Origin: Austropuccinia psidii
Taxonomy: Eukaryota > Basidiomycota > Pucciniomycetes > Pucciniales > Sphaerophragmiaceae
NCBI GenBank assembly: GCA_023105745.1
Contig: JALGQZ010000002.1
Span: 79,749,785 to 79,813,784, forward strand
DNA: 64,000 bases
Direction: 5' to 3'
Shown: piece by piece, positions 58,512-64,000 of the stretch
Layout: each line of letters starts with the position of its first letter
How positions within the stretch are numbered: the first letter of the stretch is position 1
The notes under the pieces: generated by a model
What the model saw: only the letters and a program-made list of their open reading frames with translations
Database searches by the model: none
Told to the model about the DNA's origin: nothing
Position numbers and translations under genes: made by a program

Positions 58512-60382
58512 ATGAGTCAAATCAGCTCCTTAATAAATCCCAATGAGTCCACCAGTCAGATTTCAAACTTCAAAGTAAACCAAATTTAAATTGCACAATG
58601 TTATTTTTCCAAAGCAAAGAATGGATACCAGTTATGCTTAGTTGATGGATTCTCAAAGTAAATTAAGTGTCATGAAGGAACCAAGCAAAACCTAGTCTCT
58701 CATATGAAAGCATTTCATAAGGAAATATGGGATCAAGATATTTCAGAAAAGAACACTTATTTACAAAGTAACTTATAAAACACCCATGGAAGAATAATAA
58801 AAAGTATAAATGTTCACTTACAGAATCATTTCCCTTATTATCTATGCAGCTTCATAATTCAAGATCAATAATAATATTCTTTAGTTAAATCCAAGTCATT
58901 TCAAAAACTTATTTGTACCCTCAACAAGGACATTAACTTAATTTCTGAAACAACCATTTCCAAATGAATCAAGCAAAATTCTTCTAATGATAAAGAAAAT
59001 ATATTTACCTTTATCAATTCACAAGCACTACGGTTCTCATTTTCTACTGACATTTGGTCTGGTCCAGGTAGAATGTTGTATATTAGTCTAACAGCTCATT
59101 ACATATCAACTGATTGGAAACTATTTACATAAAACATTAGATTTTCCAAGTTTTCTGAAGCTCATACTCAGAGAAACATATAAAGAAAGATTGTGGATAT
59201 AATTGATTAATTCTTTATTGAAAACTCTAAAATGCCAAGGGGATCAAAGCATGATGCAATTCAAATAAATACCTCCAGTGAATCATCCTTAGACACTGAA
59301 AGTGATTTATCCAGTTTTTCAAATGATTTTTACAGCTTGAATATCTCATCAATTGGTCATCAAATCATAGACATAGCCTTAGGTAATGCTTTATCAAATA
59401 CTAAATTCATGGCTCTAGCTGTCAACAATGGCTTTCTTAGAGGTTTTTACTCACACATTCAATTTTTTGCACATATTCTTAATTTAGATGCAAAGGATTC
59501 TTTGAAGGAGCTTGATGGATCAATTTATAAGCTTAAGAAGGTGCTTCATTTAATAAATTGATAAAACACTTCTTGGGAACACTTCAAATGCATTTGTGAA
59601 AAAAATAAAGAGCCACCAAGATGGCCAATGGCTGACAATGCTACTAGATGGAACTCAGCATATACAGCGCTTTGTTCAGCATTGAAACAGAAGAGCTCAT
59701 TTGATGACTTTACTTATGATTACAATCAATCTCAAAGATAAAAACAAAAGAAAAATCACTTTAACATCTCAAGCCAGACAAAATTCAATAGTATAAAACA
59801 GAAGACCATTTCCCATGCAATTGAAAAATCTGACCTTAATCAAGATATACAGCTTGTATGTCTCCCTAATTGATTATCTTTCTGAAATATACATCTCACT
59901 TCATTCCTTTATAAATATCTAGGATGTAATTCTTGAGGATGACTGGAATTTGTTTCAAAAAATATCTGAATTTCTAAAGGTCTTTACCACTGCAACTGAT
60001 GAAGTTCAAGTTTATTCTAATCCTTCACTTGGGTTAGTAATTCTTTGGTACCAGCTCCTCCTTTAAATATGTCAAAAAACAAAAAAGAAGTCTCAAGAGA
60101 ATCCCAACTAGTCAATTCAGCTGATCAAGAATATTCAAAGCTTGAAAGCTATTACAACATTGGATCAAATTCCTGTGCTATGTGCTTGATTCTTGACCCA
60201 CAATTCAAGCTTACATGGCTTACTCAGCATGATTTGTTGCAAGAAGATGATAGAAACAGTGATACTGAACAAATAGATCATAAGGATGAAGCACTCAAAC
60301 ATCTCAGGGAAGTATATGCTGAATATTCTTCTGAATTTGCAATCAAAATTTCACAAGATCCTCAAGTTTCTGAAACATCTTC
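58512..60382 (+). pseudogene. hAT transposase pseudogene, 5' and central part
   Basis: An ATG at 58512 (MSQISSLINPNESTSQ...) starts a decayed BED-type zinc-finger region (CYFSKAKNGYQLC...VSHMKAFH, about 58600-58710). The catalytic core follows with FSTDIWSGPGRMLYISLTAH near 59040-59110. FFAHILNLDAKD lies near 59467, NATRWNSAYTAL near 59638, and LDPQFKLTWL near 60192. There is a 67-nt GT-AG intron at 59856-59922. Many stops (after NQI, GFSK, KLFT, HLIN) and shifts inactivate it. hAT enzymes move DNA elements by cut-and-paste with 8-bp target duplications. I did not find the element's termini. The gene resumes at 61965 after an inserted LTR-like element. Confidence 0.85.
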
Positions 60383-61964
60383 TGTCACAGGGGCTCTTGG
60401 ACAGAAAGCAAGAGTGGCCTGGCACTCAGGAATCAAGAGCTCACTTGGAAGGCTCCAAAAGGGTAAAAGAGATAAAGTAGAATTAATTTCTTTAAGAAGA
60501 ATAAGAGTAAGGATAAGGACAAGTAGGTCAAAGATAAGAAATAGTAAGTGACGCCAATGGCCAGGAAAATAAGAAAACCAAAAGCCAAGAAGCCAACCAA
60601 GTGAATCCGCAATTCACTGTTCCAACCTTCCAGAAAGGGAAACGGAATTAGTAAAGGATATGACCACCAATATCCACTGACAGGAGAAGAAGAAAGGTGC
60701 AAATGACTGACTTAAGAATATCAGTCTTTAATTTAATAAATGAAAAGAAAATAAAGATAAAAATAAATCCAATATATTAACTAACTGGGGAAAAGGGCCC
60801 CAGGTGCTGAAAGGTGGCCAGTATATGTGAAAAGCTGAAAGGCTGATCCTGAAAGGTGAGTCACTGGCTGTATTGTCTGAATTGGGCCAATACAGTTCTG
60901 GCCATCTTGAAAGCGGAACTCTGGGACTGAATTGGCCCAATTGGGCCAAGGCCATACAGGATACTTGAGTATTACCTGTATGGACCAATTGAATTTTCCA
61001 AGAGGTGCTGAAGTACTTGCTGCCCTGACAACTGATTGAAACAATGTAATACCTCTGAGAATGGCCCCTTTTGAATAATCCTGAATTGAATTTCCAACCC
61101 AACTCCTGCAGGTCCAGGTGGTTGGGGTCCTTGAATAGTCTTCTGATACCCACCATGGATTGCCAGACTGATGAGCTGAAGAGTCCTCCTTCAAAATGGG
61201 CATTGGATTGTGGGACCTTTGATTTGGAATCATGGAATTTGGTCCTGAAAACATCACCATTGAATCTCTGAGCAAAAATGGTGCATAATGGTATATAAGA
61301 CCATATATGCACCCTTCCTGAAACCTTGAGTACAGGGTGCATGGAGGAATGGAAAGAATTCCCCTTAAGTTGAGGGGAAGGCTTGAGCTGAGCTGATCTG
61401 GTGGCCTCTGATGGTTACCAGAAGCCATGGGCTGAAATTTGGTCCATGGTGATCCTTGGCCAATTTGGGTCCTATGGTGGTTTATGGCCATTTTTGGTGT
61501 CATGGTGATTGTCGCCAAAATTGGGCTCAGGTGGGCCCAATTGTGGTTTGGGACCTACCTGGCCTTGAGGGCTAGTGAGCTGCCCCCTTTGGCCCCTTTT
61601 GGCCTCATTGGATTAGGCCAAAAGGGGCCTGATTGGCCTATGGACCACGGGCCGCGGCCTACGTCCCATGGGCTGTAGAAGCCATAGGGGGCCTAAATGA
61701 CCCTAAACCCTCTAATGAAAGGGGGTCTCCCAAGGATGATAGTTATGGCTAGGGGGCCCAAAAACAAAGATAGAGGCCTGGGGGTTGGAGATCTGGAAAT
61801 TTACCAGGAAGGCCAGGGGAAGGTGCTATGTCCAAAGGGTCATAGAACACCTAAGGGGGCCAATTGGCCATAAAAGATATAGTGTGGCCAATTGGCCCCA
61901 ACTTGGTTCCAGGCTGAATTGCCACAACACCCATGGAGGAGGGTCATTCCTTGTGGTTGTGACA
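60383..61964. mobile_element. LTR-like insertion (1582 bp) in the hAT pseudogene
   Basis: Starts TGTCACAGGGG and ends GTTGTGACA, giving inverted 7-bp ends TGTCACA/TGTGACA. The flanks are TCTTC (60378-60382) and ACTTC (61965-61969), a 4-of-5 match to a target duplication. It is much richer in G and C than its surroundings, holds several GGCCAATTGGCC-type palindromes, and splits the hAT gene between SETSS and the Phe-rich start of the dimerisation part. No coding domain was found, so a solo LTR of another family is the simplest reading. A non-autonomous element is possible. Confidence 0.65.
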
Positions 61965-62252
61965 ACTTCAACAAATCCAAAGCAATTTCATCCTTTTGAA
62001 GAAATAATGTCCAAACAAACAAATAAAACTAACCAAATTTTGAAATATTTGCAAACTGCTTCACCACATTACTCAATATCCATTCTTGAATGGTGGAAGA
62101 GCCACAAAAAAAGGTTTCCAATATTATCCAAAATTGCAAGAGATTACCTTGGAATACCTGCAACCTCATCACCTAGTGAATTTGTATTTTCTACATCTGG
62201 TAACTTGATTACTAATAAACACACATCACTCTCATGTGATTCTGTGGAGTAA
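61965..62252 (+). pseudogene. hAT transposase pseudogene, C-terminal dimerisation domain
   Basis: Reads STNPKQFHPFEEIMSKQTNK, then SISILEWWKSHKKRFPILSK, IARDYLGIPATSSPSEFVFS and TSGNLITNKHTSLSCDSVE to the TAA at 62250. This is the hAT dimerisation signature (WW...FP.LS..A.D.L.IPA.S..SE..FS..G), needed for the active oligomer. It is well kept compared with the 5' part. Confidence 0.9.
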
Positions 62253-63179
62253 AATATGTGTTTACAATTTTCGTTAAATAATGAGCTTTATGAAAGTATG
62301 CATTCTTGTTATGATAATATCTAATAAGTCCATTCTTTATTTTCACTTTTTAAATTGTTTTTTCTTGAAATCATATCACAAAAAACTCAATCAATCAAAA
62401 AATTATGAGAAGTAAAGTACTTTTTCTTATTATATTTGCAATTTTAGATTGGTTTCATTAATAAGAATTTCATTCTTTAGAGAATTTTTTCATTACAGTT
62501 TAAGTAATATAATCATTTTATGTCAAAAATTCACAATTTTATTTTTTGAATGAATAATCCTTTCTGTTCAAGTTCCATTTTTTAAATAAATGATTAAAAC
62601 ATATATTTTGACTTAATTGCCTCCTTTTGAAAGATTATGATGGTGAGGAATATTTTTTTTATGTGATTTGGTTTTCATAGTAGCAACCTGAACTGTTTTT
62701 AGGTGTATTTCTTTGCAATTTTGTATGCACAAAGCTTTCATTTTGAATTTTTGATGACAATTACCATACCCTAATATAGTCAAATCTAATATCCTTGAAT
62801 GATAATATTAAACATTTGCTATCATATGAACTACATATAACATGATTCTCTAGATATTCACATAGAATATTTATGCTTTTAAATGAGAATATAAGAAAAC
62901 ACAGAATTGTTTGGTAAAAACATGTAAATGAGATCTTTTTTCAAACCAAATCCTCATGAAATGAAATTTTTTGAGGAATTTTTCAATTTTTTTGAGCCAT
63001 ATTTATTCCATTGTGTTTGTTCATAATTTCTTTGGCAAATTTCTCTGAAAATTTCTTTAAAAAAACTTCTCACTTATGAATTTCCTCATTCTTTTTCAAA
63101 AATGAAGGATTAAATCTTGAGAATAAAAAACAAGAAGCCCATATTTTTGGGAAACTTCTTGGGTGGAATGATTGTAATA
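62253..63179. other. AT-rich non-coding stretch
   Basis: No gene or repeat recognised. Presumably the 3' flank of the hAT element. Confidence 0.45.
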
Positions 63180-63412
63180 GTTCCATAAATCACATGAATT
63201 ACATCAAAAACTCCATAAATGACATGAATGGCATCAACAAGGCCATAAGTAACATGAATGGCATCAACAATGACATAAATGACATTAATGGAATCAAAAA
63301 TGCATAAATAAAATTAATTGCATCAGAAATCCAATTTATGGAATGAATGGAATTAACAATACCATAAATTGTATTCACAGTGCCATTTATGGAAGAAGAA
63401 TTCCAATTACCT
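63180..63412. repeat. Second field of CCATAAAT...GGCATCAACAATG repeats
   Basis: Units of about 28-32 bp such as CATAAATGACATGAATGGCA followed by TCAACAA. The same words as at 13844-14110, and followed likewise by TTTATGGCAAAAATACCC and CTTATG...TTTACC. Confidence 0.7.
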
Positions 63413-64000
63413 CATCAACAGGGGGTCCATAGCTTTTATTAAGTGTATTTAATCATTTATGGCAAAAATACCCAAGGGCTTATGTTCTTTTACCAAAGGC
63501 CCAAAATAATTTAGAATCAACATTTGAGAAACAATTGACTTAAATTATATATAAATGAAAGGGTTCATGTAATTATTTCTTTCATTATTCCCAAATTTTA
63601 CTTCAAAACTTGGCTTTGAATATTCAAAAATTTGAACATTTTATTTCAAATATTTGAAGGTAGCTCAAATTTGATCCTGAATATTTGGTCAGGCTGAAAA
63701 TTTTCTAACCTTTAAAATTCAAAGAATTTTTGTAAATCTAGGCATTGTTTGAATTCAGATTGAGCTACACATTGAATCCCTTTTTTATATTATAAGACAT
63801 TCCAAGGCCTTTGAATTTGATAACAATCCATTTCTTTCACATTTTCCCGTGTAAGAATTGAGAGTTAAATATTACTAGATTTTGATTATAAATATTAAAA
63901 TATTGTTTATTGGGATAGGATACCTGCATTATAATAGGTAGTGGGTGTTTGAGCTGAGATTCCTTCTAATCCAAGTAAATATATTAATAAATGGTGCAGT
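63413..64000. other. Non-coding right edge
   Basis: AT-rich with several TTTGAA/TTCAAA words. No gene seen. Confidence 0.4.

Overview
This window is repeat-dominated, AT-rich nuclear DNA from a filamentous fungus, most likely a rust (Pucciniales). Evidence from the sequence: short GT-AG introns of about 59-99 nt inside broken genes, many transposon superfamilies, and decayed copies of gene families I associate with rust genomes (Tet-like 2OG-Fe(II) oxygenase, rust-type SNF2 helicase, Opi1-like factor, Plavaka-type transposase). The wording of several proteins reminds me most of Austropuccinia psidii (myrtle rust). That is recollection, not a search. I see no intact host gene, no rRNA, no tRNA and no CRISPR array.

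Layout. 1-11 kb: a GC-richer left edge, a broken SNF2 helicase gene (+), an unknown broken gene (-), a broken Plavaka/Tnp2 transposase (+) and short subterminal-type repeats. 11.3-13.3 kb: a decayed Ty1/Copia pol (-). 13.8-15.8 kb: a CCATAAATGG repeat field, then a (TTAATTAAAA)n satellite ending in a 500-N assembly gap. 16.6-23.8 kb: a truncated, mutated Ty3/Gypsy copy (copy A, +) with its 3' LTR. 25.4-26.7 kb: a Tet-like oxygenase pseudogene. 26.9-48.3 kb: a Harbinger transposase pseudogene (-) split by Ty3/Gypsy copy B (+, TSD GTATA), which is itself split by an almost pristine copy C of the same family (-, TSD CAGAT). 48.9-50.9 kb: an Opi1-like pseudogene. 51.9-55.7 kb: two solo LTRs, each with a 5-bp TSD. 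55.7-58.5 kb: AT-rich simple sequence including a 7-bp microsatellite. 58.5-62.3 kb: a hAT transposase pseudogene interrupted by a 1.58-kb LTR-like insert. 62.3-64 kb: non-coding, with a second CCATAAATGG field.

How the parts work together. Only copies B and C could be or recently have been functional. Each is an LTR chromovirus carrying capsid, zinc knuckle, protease, RT, RNase H, D-D(35)E integrase and a chromodomain-like tail in one long frame (ORF2). The most interesting signal is upstream of ORF2. A second reading frame, ORF1 (about 170-200 codons), overlaps the apparent N-terminal extension of the polyprotein. It ends with its TGA overlapping the ORF2 ATG (ATGA) in both B and C, and B-C differences favour ORF1 as the protein-coding frame there. 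A 64-nt intron-like segment with canonical ends, the same length in both copies, would join an upstream ATG-less open segment to the ORF1 frame. A non-standard Gag/Pol expression scheme (splicing plus stop-restart) is therefore a testable hypothesis.
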